DNA from: Branchiostoma floridae
Taxonomy: Eukaryota; Chordata; Leptocardii; Amphioxiformes; Branchiostomatidae
NCBI RefSeq assembly: GCF_000003815.2
Contig: NW_023365820.1
Coordinates: 156,451 to 220,450, forward strand
Length of the DNA: 64,000 nucleotides
Direction of reading: 5' to 3'
In this document: positions 20,350-32,900 of the stretch, piece by piece
Position numbering within the stretch: the first letter of the stretch is position 1
Layout of the letters: every line of letters begins with the position of its first letter
The notes under the pieces: model-generated
Databases searched by the model: none
What the model was told of the DNA's origin: nothing
What the model saw: the letters and a program-made list of their open reading frames with translations, nothing else
Program-made: the position numbers and the translations under genes

Positions 20350-23300
20350 GTAAGATCAATCGCTTAACAATAGACATATTTTCTTTAAATCGAATAAGAC
20401 TTTAGTACTAAAACATTCGGTTTGAAACAAAACGAAAAAGGTTTTAACTTCATCTTTACCACAAAATATTTTAGACGCGAATTTTGATGGTTTTGTTTAA
20501 CCGTAGGGGTCATATTAAGATATTAAAATGTAAAGACTTTATCTTTGTGGATATACAAAAAGCTTTCGACATATATAGAATCACAACCGTTACCAATTGA
20601 AGAGATAAAGAAAGTATCATTATTGTATTGTCAGGATTGGATTTAGGATCATAGACATACAATCATAGCCCGACAAATTTTACACTGATCCTCAAAATCC
20701 TCAACATTTTTATTGATGTTTTATGACTATTTATGACTATTACGAGGCTAAGCTGACAGAAACATGAAATATGAAGAAAAAAATGAACATTTTACAAATG
20801 AGGTATATTTGACATCCTTGAAAATTTTCAATATACTGAAATCGCTATATGATACATGTAGGTACTACATACAATTACACTAACCCTATATACATATAGT
20901 TGCAATATAACGACTTCGCTATTTCGTTCCGTTACCGTCATTTTTATGTAAACTTCAACGTCACCTTAAATAAATGTTTAACTCAAAAGATAACGTCACA
21001 TTTCCAAACAGGGCGGGCTGTTTGTGGAAACGATAAATAGAAATGTACGCGCACAAATATACACAAATAATTATCTTTACGTCTTGTGTAGTTCGGTGTC
21101 TTTTACATCATACTTTTTAAACCCGAAAGCTGCCCGGCCGGGCCCCGGTTTGGAAATGTGAGGTAGCTTTAAGATGTTTTTGTTTGTACTACAGGGGACT
21201 GCGACTTCGACACGACGTTGTGTGGTTACCAACAAGACAACACGGATGACTTTGACTGGACACGTCAGCAGGGTTCAACAGCAACCACAAACACTGGACC
21301 TTCTTTTGACCATACTACTGGCTCTGGTAATTCTACATTGTTCTAGACTTCTGTTGTCATATATACGTTCTGCTACAAGGCTTGTGAATCATAATTTCTT
21401 GCTTAAATCTTTGCCATATACAGGCAATATTATAGTGGTGAAAGCAGAGCTCATTGAGGCAAGGGCGTCTTAGCGTGTGCTTTTGATGATGCACTAAAAT
21501 TATATAATGTTTTTCTTAATCATCGAACGATTGATGTTTTCTAATTGTTTATGGATTGACTTATGGATTTAATGTTCAAATTCCTCCTATATATAAATAT
21601 CATCACCAAGAGACAAGAAAAATTTGAAATTTTTTATATGTTAATCTATAAATACCTTTATACCTTTAATATACCTTTATACCTTTATTATACCTTTAGT
21701 ATTAAAAGCAGTTTAACTATAAGTAGCTAACTAAGTACTTTTAGATCGGTACGCCTGTATGGCTGAATGTAGAAAAGAATTCATTGTGACTGTTATGATT
21801 ATTGTCATTTATCTCCATCACATATCAAACCTTGTACATGGTATACAATAATTCGTCGATAATCAGTATACATGATAATTCATAACTATTTAAAGATAAT
21901 TTTCCCTTATGCTTAGAAATGACTTTAAATTCGTCTAAGTCGAAGTTTTCAAATCTACCCAATTGGTAGGCTATAGGATTTTACACTTTGTGCATTCATG
22001 CTGCAGTAGATATACTGAAGGCTATGGCACACTTTTACACTCATCGCAGTTGATTCCGATGTTGATTTGGACTTTGCTCAACCATTGAACAAATCCATTC
22101 TAGGGTACTACATGTATATTGAGACATCGCGCCAGGAGAGAGATGACGTAGCACGACTGATCAGCCCCACTCTGCCCAACAACATCAGATGTCTGGAGTT
22201 CTGGTACCACATGTATGGTGATCATACAGAGGAACTCAAAGTCTACACAAAGCCAACAGGAAGCTCACTGCCTGGTGATCCGATTTGGTCTAAAACTGGA
22301 GACAAAGGTGACGTCTGGCAACGGGCTAGGGTTCATCTTGAAGTCAGTAGCGACTTTAAAGTAAGTAGAAAACAATCACCCATCGATCAGAATATGAGAT
22401 CATGTCTTGTTATACATGTCTTGTTAACACAATTGTCATTCAAGACTTAAACCTTTTAATGTTGTATTTGAGTAAGAATGTGTGTAGCTAGTCATGTTGT
22501 GTATATCTCATTGTTTGTGTACTCATTCGAATCCAGCATAATATGCACTTTGACAATCTGTTCATCTTCTTTTACTGACTAGGTCGTGTTTGAAGGCGTG
22601 CGAGGTACCAGTTACCGGGGTGACATCGCCATTGATGACGTCAGTTTCGGGACAACACCATGTGGAGGTGTGTGCTTCCGCCAGCTTGGGAGACTTACAT
22701 ATCATTCTGTAGTGCCAATAAGTCTTAATAAATGGGCAATAAAGTCATTCTTTTTTTGGCTGAAACGTTTGCAAGCCGAATAATCCGTGGTATCACTGGT
22801 GTATAGGAGTTTCAATTCATTAAAATCAATCAACAAACAAGTCAATTAAACAATCAATCAATACTATAACATTTCTATGTCCTTAATCATCCGTTTGCCA
22901 TGTTTCTATTCCTTTCATTATTCGGATATTGCGTTATTGACTTAACTTACGTGATTTATCATAGCGTATGCCTCATAATATAATATGATATGTATATTTC
23001 CTTCGATTGTTTATATCCAGGAGACTGTGATTTTGACGAGAATCTGTGTGGTTACCAACAAGACAACACGGATGACTTTGACTGGACACGTGACCAGGGT
23101 AGTACAACGAGTTCGGGCACCGGGCCTTCGTCGGACCATACCACTGGCTCAACCATCGGTAGAAATGATCTTTATCCATAATTTTGCTTCAAACAGATGA
23201 AATCCTACGTCTGGTTGGAAAATAGAATAACAGTTTTTGTTCGTGCTAGTCACACCTACTTGGGACTGTACGTCAGGACTGTTTACTAGTATCTACAGAA

Positions 23301-26300
23301 ACTAGCTGTATCTGGGTCTAAATTTTATGATGTATCTGGGTCTAATTTTATGAAATGTGACGTTAATGTTTTTAAACGATTTTAATCTGTCATTGTACTT
23401 CTTTTAATATCTTGCGCCCTCCTGGAGAACAGACAAAGGGCTGTCCTGGGTCTTAGCCTGTAATATATACATGTATGTATTCATCTTGTGTGAAATAAAT
23501 ATGATCTTTAATGTATGTAAATATTAATTGGCAGTTCTTCATTTTAGGTTCCTACATGTATATTGAGACTTCGGGTCAACAGCCAAGAGACGTCGCACGA
23601 CTGATCAGTCCTGTACTGTCTACCGACTCCAAATGTTTGGAGTTCTGGTACCACATGTACGGCGAGTCTACAGAGGAACTAAGAGTCTACCAAAGCTCCA
23701 CAGGCAGCTCTCAGCTCGGCACACCGATATGGTCCCTAACGGGGGACCAGGGGGATGTCTGGTACAACGCTACAGTGGACCTTGCAGCAGGCAGCAACCT
23801 CTATGTACGTACATGGTCATAACAAATTCAAACCACTGCCTCACGTTTGAAATCGTTGCTTTGTTTTGTTGTGACCCGGAAAATCTACAATGCTACCAAA
23901 AGAGATCTAGACCGATCTTTGTCTCTATCTATATTTTGTTACTCAAATGTTATTGTACTGTACGTTGTTAATGTTATTTGTATGTGAGGGAGGGCAACTT
24001 ATAAAAGTGTTATAAAAGGACCTGTTTTGCCCTCCCATCACTTTGTGATGAATTCAAATAAACAAAATTTAATACTAAGTACTTTATAAAAAGGACTGCT
24101 TTGCAATGCACATGTCATCAAGCAAGGTAATCATGACTCTGAAATTTCGTCACTAGCTCGTGTTTGAAGGCGTGCGAGGGTCTAGTTTCCAGGGTGACAT
24201 CGCCATAGACGACATCAGTGTACGAACAACATCGTGTGGTGGTAAGTTCCTTCTTCAATAGATCTATAGCTTTTTATTTGTGGAGGAAATAACACATATT
24301 CTGAAAATGGTTTTAAAATGTGAGGATTTGCAATATTGATGTAAAAACTGGTTATTTCATCGCGATGTTACGAGACTGCTGCACTTACATGCATTGTCAT
24401 CCGCACGTCATAANNNNNNNNNNNNNNNNNNNNNNNNNNNNNNNNNNNNNNNNNNNNNNNNNNNNNNNNNNNNNNNNNNNNNNNNNNNNNNNNNNNNNNN
24501 NNNNNNNNNNNNNNNNNNNNNNNNNNNNNNNNNNNNNNNNNNNNNNNNNNNNNNNNNNNNNNNNNNNNNNNNNNNNNNNNNNNNNNNNNNNNNNNNNNNN
24601 NNNNNNNNNNNNNNNNNNNNNNNNNNNNNNNNNNNNNNNNNNNNNNNNNNNNNNNNNNNNNNNNNNNNNNNNNNNNNNNNNNNNNNNNNNNNNNNNNNNN
24701 NNNNNNNNNNNNNNNNNNNNNNNNNNNNNNNNNNNNNNNNNNNNNNNNNNNNNNNNNNNNNNNNNNNNNNNNNNNNNNNNNNNNNNNNNNNNNNNNNNNN
24801 NNNNNNNNNNNNNNNNNNNNNNNNNNNNNNNNNNNNNNNNNNNNNNNNNNNNNNNNNNNNNNNNNNNNNNNNNNNNNNNNNNNNNNNNNNNNNNNNNNNN
24901 NNNNNNNNNNNNNNNNNNNNNNNNNNNNNNNNNNNNNNNNNNNNNNNNNNNNNNNNNNNNNNNNNNNNNNNNNNNNNNNNNNNNNNNNNNNNNNNNNNNN
25001 NNNNNNNNNNNNNNNATATATATATATATATAATTATCTATATATGTATATATATATATATATCATTGTTGTAGAAATTAGTGCTATGACATCCGTCTGT
25101 CTTTGCCACATCAACTCTAAGTCTGTAACTGCTCCAAGACGAGCGTGAATTACGTTGATTCTTCCTCATCACAGCGCCCCGAAAAACAAAGATGGCGGGG
25201 CTGCAGGAAAAAAAAGCACGTTGGACAGACTCCTCCCCTAAAAACACTAAGCTCCGCCCCAAAGCACAGTATGGGACACGGTCCCCTGTGTGCCCAGAAC
25301 TGTGCGCGATTGGGCACGATACGGGGCAGTCCCCGCGTGTCCCAAACCGTGCTTTTGCCCCAGGCACGGTTTGGGGTACGCGGGGACTGCCCCGAACCGT
25401 GCCCGGGTACAGTTCGGGGCAGTCCCCGCGTGTCCCAAACATTGTTTTTGCCCCAGACAATGTTTGGGGCACGCGGGGACTGTCCCAAACCGTGCCTAAG
25501 CATGGTTTCGGGCAAAGCACGGTTCGGGGCACAATCTGTGCCTCAGATTGTGCACTGAGGTCTGACACAACGAACTGAATCATTAAGGCTTGGAGACTTG
25601 ATCAAGGTGCAGCTGGACGTTGTCATGTTTATATGTGCAAGGAGGTGATATAACCTCCTTAATAAGTGGTATATTTCGTAACATAAATGGGATGCACTAT
25701 AACGTGAGACGTGCTAAATTCTGTGTCTTCGATGCACAATTTTATGGATAAAAATCATATAGTGGGAATCAAAAAGGACAAGATGTTTAACCTGCATTCT
25801 AATTTGATAAATTTCCCGCTAAAAGTCTCGAAACAAAATATCGCAAGATCTCGCTAGATCAAGCCTTATTTGGAAACATGGGCGTGAATAATCAGTTATC
25901 ACTACCCCGTCAGTCATAGTGATTGACAGCGCTTCTGGGCACAGACCTGGGCAGTCGGCCTGTGCCCCGTTCCGTGCCTGAATTGGGCACGGAATGGGGC
26001 AGGCACGGGTTGGGGCATAACACCCTTCATAATATGATGCACACTAATGTAAGAAAGGTAGAACTTTTGCTTTGCTTTTAACACACAGTGTATGATTTGT
26101 ATTCTACAGCACAAAAATGATCTGAAATTTTCTTCTCTTTTATTACAGGGTCAATAGGGACCACCACAGCAACGGCTGCAGTTACACCTACAACGGTAGC
26201 TGAAAGCACTACACATCCGGCGACAGCTGCAGCTGAAACGACGGCATCCCTACAGGTCACAACACCTGCGCCAACTACACAACGTGCAACAACAGAGGGA

Positions 26301-26914
26301 GTCACGACTCTAGGTGGTACAACAACAGAGGCTGTACCATCTGAAAGTACAAAAAAATTCTATTTCTTCTATTTGTTTATCTTCTTGCATGCCATAAACA
26401 GTTTGATGTCTTGTTTGTTTGTTTGAATCTTTGTTTATTTATGAAACTTTAAATCGGCCTGCTGGCCGCTTTTAATTGAGGTCATGAGGGAAGATACAAG
26501 GGTTAGATAACAAAGATATAGTATTTAAAGTCCTAATGAGTCTGATAAGTCTAGATGTACAATGTTGTATCTAACAATGGCAACACAAATAAACAGTGTA
26601 AATACGATGCGTCTTTTATTCTTCTTCTTTATTTTACACGTATACTCTATTTAGATATTGCACCATATATTTGCTGATAGAGATATATGTTTTGTTTACC
26701 TTTCAGGGGACTGTAACTTCGATGACAGGGATGTGTGTGGTTACCAGCAGGATGATACAGATGACTTTGACTGGTCACGGAAGTACGGTTCTAGCGGTAC
26801 TACAGGCACTGGTCCTTCATCGGACCACACTGGGAATGGTAAACGTATTTTTTATTTTCACTCCGCGTACCGTAGGTACGCTTCGAGTGAAAATATTGTT
26901 TTCATACTGTTTCT

Positions 26915-26953
<39 letters not shown>

Positions 26954-29900
26954 CCTGTCGCGACCTTTAAAGTGATTCCTCTCCGTCGTTCCTGGACCAA
27001 ATGGCCTGAAATTTGGCACAAGGGTACAGTGGGCCAATACCCAGACCCGTTTTTCTCATTTTTTTGATAGATACCTTTACAATGATTTTAGGGATGTTTT
27101 AAGGTCATTTTCTGGCCCGGCAGTATATTCATGTCTCCCGTGCCCAGGTATTACGTCCAGATGACTTGAAAGTTGGTATGATACTGCGTGAGATACTTAT
27201 TAAAAGGACCCCGGTATTATTTTTGGCCAAACGTCACTTCAAAATCATTTAAAAGCCAATTTGGCGGGGTATCTTCGCATATTTTCACCGAGCTCGCGTT
27301 TCGCGCGTGTAACCATATATGGTCACGTTTGCACGTGCGTCCGTTGCACCATATATGGTTATGGACGTTTCCGCGCGTGACGTAAGCTGTTTACCTGCAG
27401 CTGTGCATTGTGGCTAATTGAATTTAGAAGGGAACCAATATGCGCCCGACACTTAGCGGAAGCGATGACCTGATTGGTCAGCTCGGGTACAGCCAATGAG
27501 GAAGGGTTTTTCAACTTAGCGGCTGGGAGTACATATATGTCGCCGGGAAGAAGTCCGTTAAAAGTAAGTGAAAAATTGTACTGTTTATCTTAAAATTGGC
27601 AACAATACACAAACGCAGTAACAAATTTGGGTAACTTGTCGTCGTTATTGTGTAGTTTTTGTTTGATTTACCCACGTTTAGAGTGTCTGGATAAGCGATA
27701 CCGTAGCGTCAGAATGCCGCGGTAAGTGGGAGCGCATGCATGGAATATTGTTGCGCTTTGCAGTGACTGATGAGACAGTACTAGTATTGTATCATCAAGC
27801 TTTATTGACACGACAAAAAGTACAGTCAATTTTGTATGGCCAACTTTAAACTGCAACGAAAAAAGAAAGAATACAGAGTATATCTTACAATTCTACTGAT
27901 TAAACATTATGATATGATTCTACTAATTATCAGTGAAAAGTGTACAGTGGTTCTCTTCCATAGTAACGTTATATGATAGTACAGATTTTCAAGGGCAAAT
28001 CTACTAGTACAAACGTTACACTATGTTGTGAATTGTCCATTCAGGTTGGTTGTACAAGAATATATGTAATCAAGTGTGGCTTTTTTTCTAATCAACAAAC
28101 AAAAAGGATCTTCCTTTTACTCTGGGTGGCAGTACATGAAATTACACAAAGGAAATACTAATTATTGTATTCTATTCTATTTTCTACTGGAGGAAGATGA
28201 AACACCAACTGTTGTGCAGACCGGTGAGGTTGTGCCTTGATAGAAAGTGTCAATTTGACAGTGCTAAATTCATTATTGGTCGGGTGCTCGAACTCAACTA
28301 ATTTCACAAAGTCTGGCCTGTCAGAGAACACAATAGTCAACTGGCTACAAAGGTGGCATCAACAGACACCAAGGAGAGGATAGCAAAGTCACGTACAAGA
28401 AGTGTTACTGTGACAGAAACACCAGCTTTATGTATGATTAGGCTATTTTTTGACAATATTGTAACTATTAAACTAAGTGACAATTAGAGATATTATTATA
28501 CCAACCATGAGTTCAAACATTGTATTTCATGACAGACATGAATAAGTTTTTATGACTTTTCAGCACGTCATGGTATATGCTGTGTAATTTAGTAATGCAC
28601 TGTACTACAAACAGTTAATCAGAATAATTAGATAATCATAAACTGATTAGTTTATGTGGAAAATAAATGGGACGTTAAGTTTATAACAGACGTATAATAA
28701 CTGCAATTGCTGCATCCTTTTTCAGACAAAAAGCATACAAAACATTTAGATATGCAAAGCAGACTCCGTGCAAACATACAGTCGCTAATTAGCTTTGTTC
28801 ATCAATATAATGTATTAGCTGATTAACTCTAAGTATAAAAACAGAATGCGATCCTTTTTGTCTGAATACAATGTGCATACATTTATATGTATTTGTAATG
28901 ATAATGTAATTGCAGTGCAGCCATGATATCCAATTGGATTTTTTTTAAATTGCACTTCGCTAAAAACGGCTAAGAAGCATATCTTGGTAAAGAGTTAAAA
29001 GTGTAGTGAAGTTTGTTTGGAGAGGTCTGCTTGTATGAAGATTAGTTATGTTTGTGACAACCTTGAATAAGTGCAGTAATTGCCCTTGCCTTGTGTGAAT
29101 AAGCAGGAAAACTTTAATCATAACCACGCTATTGTCTGCTGTGGGTACGTAATACCAACGTTTAGGGTCGCAAAACGTGTTGCATCTGTAGAAAATTTCC
29201 GTTTGTGACATAATTTTTTTTCTTGAAGTAAAACGGTGCTTGCTTTGTTAATGTGTGAAACATTAGCATACTGTGTGCGTGTTGTAATAAAGAAATAAAA
29301 GTTTGATTACCGTACAGTACTCACATTGGATTTTTCAAGTTCAATTTTGGAAAAGTCCATTTTTGCATAAAGGGGAGAACGGAGTGAAAATAGCTGAATT
29401 TGCTCCTAAGCAAATACCGGCCTTTCTAGTCTTTAATATCCATTCTTCAGCACATTAAAAATCGTTTTGGATATACAATACTCCATAATGTGACTACTGT
29501 CTGCTAATTCCATACGCACATATGGTCGGGCTCCTTTTTTATTGAAGGACAAAATGGCGGCAATTTTGATAGCACTTGCATAATCAAGAACATTGTGATA
29601 ACTTGGCATAAAATGATTATGAATCAACTATTACGGTATGCATAAGTTAGGTTATAAAATGAATAATCTTTATGATTTTATCTTAGAACGAAAGATACGG
29701 TATATTTGGCGAGTTGTTCTTGCGTAGAAAACCCATTGTCATCACTGCATATATTTATTCCAGGATACTACATGTACATTGAGACGTCCAGTCCACGTAC
29801 ACAAGGAGACGTCGCACGACTGATGACCCCTGCTCTGCCTACCAACACCAAATGTCTGGAGTTCTGGTACCACATGTACGGTAGTACCATAGGACGACTC

Positions 29901-32900
29901 AACATCTACCAGGCACCCACAGGTAGCTCTCAGCTAGGACCTCCGATATGGTCTTTGGCAGGGGAACAGGGGGATGCCTGGAACCGAGCTAGGCTGAATA
30001 TTGTGGCAAACAAAAACTTCCATGTAAGTAGAAGTTCCTCACCACACCTCATCTATCCCTTGACCTTCTAGTAGAAGTTCACTTAATCCAAATGTAGAAA
30101 TCAGAATAGAAACTAAATCAAGCTAAGATTGAAACGTTTAAGCTATCATAAGACAAAGGCTAAGATCGAGGATGTGCTGCTATCAACATGTTTAAATCAG
30201 TTTCACATTATAACGCAGTTTGGAAAAGTTTCATTTGATCCACATCTTCTGTGCTAGATCGTGTTTGAAGGCATCCGAGGATCTGGTATTACTGGTGACA
30301 TCGCGATAGATGACGTCAGTTTTAGATCAACACCATGTCCGGATCCACCTGAGGACGGTACGTAGTTTTATTGGTTGTAAAATATGTCGTTATTGTTATG
30401 ATCTTTTGTGATTAGTATAGCAACGTTCGCACACGTTTAAGTGATCGGAGGTTATTCTCGTTAACCCGCTGATTTCATTTCCAATTATAAAAACTGTTTT
30501 AAGAGATTTGTTATCTTCAATATATCTATTGCTCTATGAGTATTTTGACAGCGTTGCATGCAGAAAATGCTTCACCCCATCATCTATTTCTACTTTAGAA
30601 AACTGTGACTTCGACTCTTCTTTGTGTGGGTATCAACAAGACAACACAGATGACTTTGACTGGAGACGCCAGCGGGGGAGCACATTGACTGATAACACCG
30701 GACCATCATCGGACCACACCTCTGGTTCTGGTAAGGACTTCTAGCCCATTCTTTTCATTCACAATGAAACACCCATGCATACAATTGCACACCGTGCGTT
30801 GTATATGTAAATTTATGTACTGGTTTGCAAGAATTTCATGGCGCGCATTGTTCAGCTACGATACCGCAACAGAATTTGTTTGAACGTCTTGTGAGTTGTT
30901 TTGCTGAACTAGAAAATGGATGTGACATGTCGGTAGTTTTCAAGCCATCCAGAACAACTCTCTCACAATGCTCGGTTTTAACATGTTGCGGAAAGTCTTT
31001 GTTCAACTTATCGTCTTCAAATGCAAAGTTTTACGTTGCTAGGAGGTATTAGAGATCTTTCATTTAGTGCAATGCTCATATTCTAAAAGACACGTATGCT
31101 AGTACACAACGTATAACATGAGTGTGCGCCATTGTCCTAATCATGACTGTATTCCAGGATATTACATGTACATTGAGACGTCCAGTCCCCAGCAGCCAGG
31201 AGACGTCGCACGACTGACCAGCCCTAGTTTGTCTACGGACACCAGATGTCTAGAGTTCTGGTACCACATGTACGGTGACTCTACAGAGGAACTCAGAGTC
31301 TATATAAGATCCACAGGCAGCGCCGATCTCGGCACACCGATATGGACAGAGACAGGGGACCAGGGAGACGTCTGGTTACAGGCTACAGTGGATCTGGTGG
31401 CAGACAGAAACTTCTATGTACGTACCTTTATTTAACAAATCCTTACTACATTGAAGGTGACATTACACTTTTTTCAGATGCACAATTGCAGTTTATTTCC
31501 AAACATTTTTTAATTTTACTTTTCACTTACTGTGCATGACAAAACAGTTTACTGATAATCTATCCTCTAGGTCGTATTTGAGGGCGTACGAGGAACCAGT
31601 TTCCGGGGTGACATCGCCATAGATGACATCAGCTTTAGAAGAACATCTTGTGTTGGTAAGTGCTCAATCCGTTTATTATACGTCATTCTTGCTGCCCCCA
31701 TTTAGATTGCTATCTTTCAAAAGTGTCAACATGTGTACTTAGAGTATGAGCTCTCACGCCTGTTTCGTAATTTTATTGCGTATCTGTTGCATATTAGTAG
31801 CAACTGTGGCGACTACAACAACGACGGTAGCTACAACACCTAGCACAGCAACAGACAGGACAACCACAACTCCTGTGACAACAGAAGCTGCAACCACGAC
31901 TCCTCTACAGACAACAACATACGAGCCATCCACGAAAACTACAACTACACAGGAGCCTTCAACCACCTACATTGAAACAACAACATCTGCTAAAACATCT
32001 GCAAGTGTAACAACAGACGTTGAAACTACAACTCCTATGACAACAGAAGTTACAACCACGACACCTCTACAGACAACAACATACGAGCCATCTACGGAAG
32101 CTACAACGGCATCATTTGAACCCTCAACAACCTACATGACAACGACAAAGCCTGCTACAGCATCTCCAAGTGTAACAACAGACATTGTAACTACAGATAC
32201 TGTAACAACGGCAGCTACAACACTTTTACAGACAACAACATTTGAGTTATCCACGGAAGGTACAACAACTACATTGGAGCCTTCAACTACCTACTTGGAA
32301 ACGTCAACAGCAATTACAACACAGGAGACAACGCAAGAGGCCACCACAGCAGCTGCTACAACGTTGGAGTATACAACAACACGGCCTACAACTTCAACAA
32401 CTATCACTACTAGTACGCAACAAGTGTTTATGACAACGGAACCTATAACAGCCCCTGTTGTAACAACTGACGTAACAACACTTGAACGTACAACAGAATC
32501 TGAAACAACTTCGGCTGTACCAACAACGATCGCTACAACTCAACAACCGTCTTCTCCAGAACCAACTTCAACATTAGAAGAAACGACAGAAGACTTGTCC
32601 ACACATTCTCCAACTACAGTCGATACCACTACAGAGATCACTACAGACGAGGCTACAACTCATGTTACAACAACCGCCTCGCCAATAGTTATCTCATCAG
32701 TATCTACAACAACAATTTCGCAGTCAACAGTCGCGAAAGAGACTACAACCGCATCGCATTCACCGTCTACAGCAAGCACAGACGTCGACGTCCCCACTAC
32801 ACAACCACCAGATACAACGTCATTGTCTACAACAAAGCAGCCCCAAATTCACACAACCAAGCAAAGTACAAACAAACCTGAAGCGTCCACAGCAACCCGA

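Noticed and set aside
24320-25074. Frames spanning the N gap
   Set aside because: The sequence is unknown there; the openness is artificial.
25038-25583. Several overlapping frames on both strands near the gap
   Set aside because: They lie on GC-rich palindromes whose two strands read alike; the surrounding intron has no matching splice sites.
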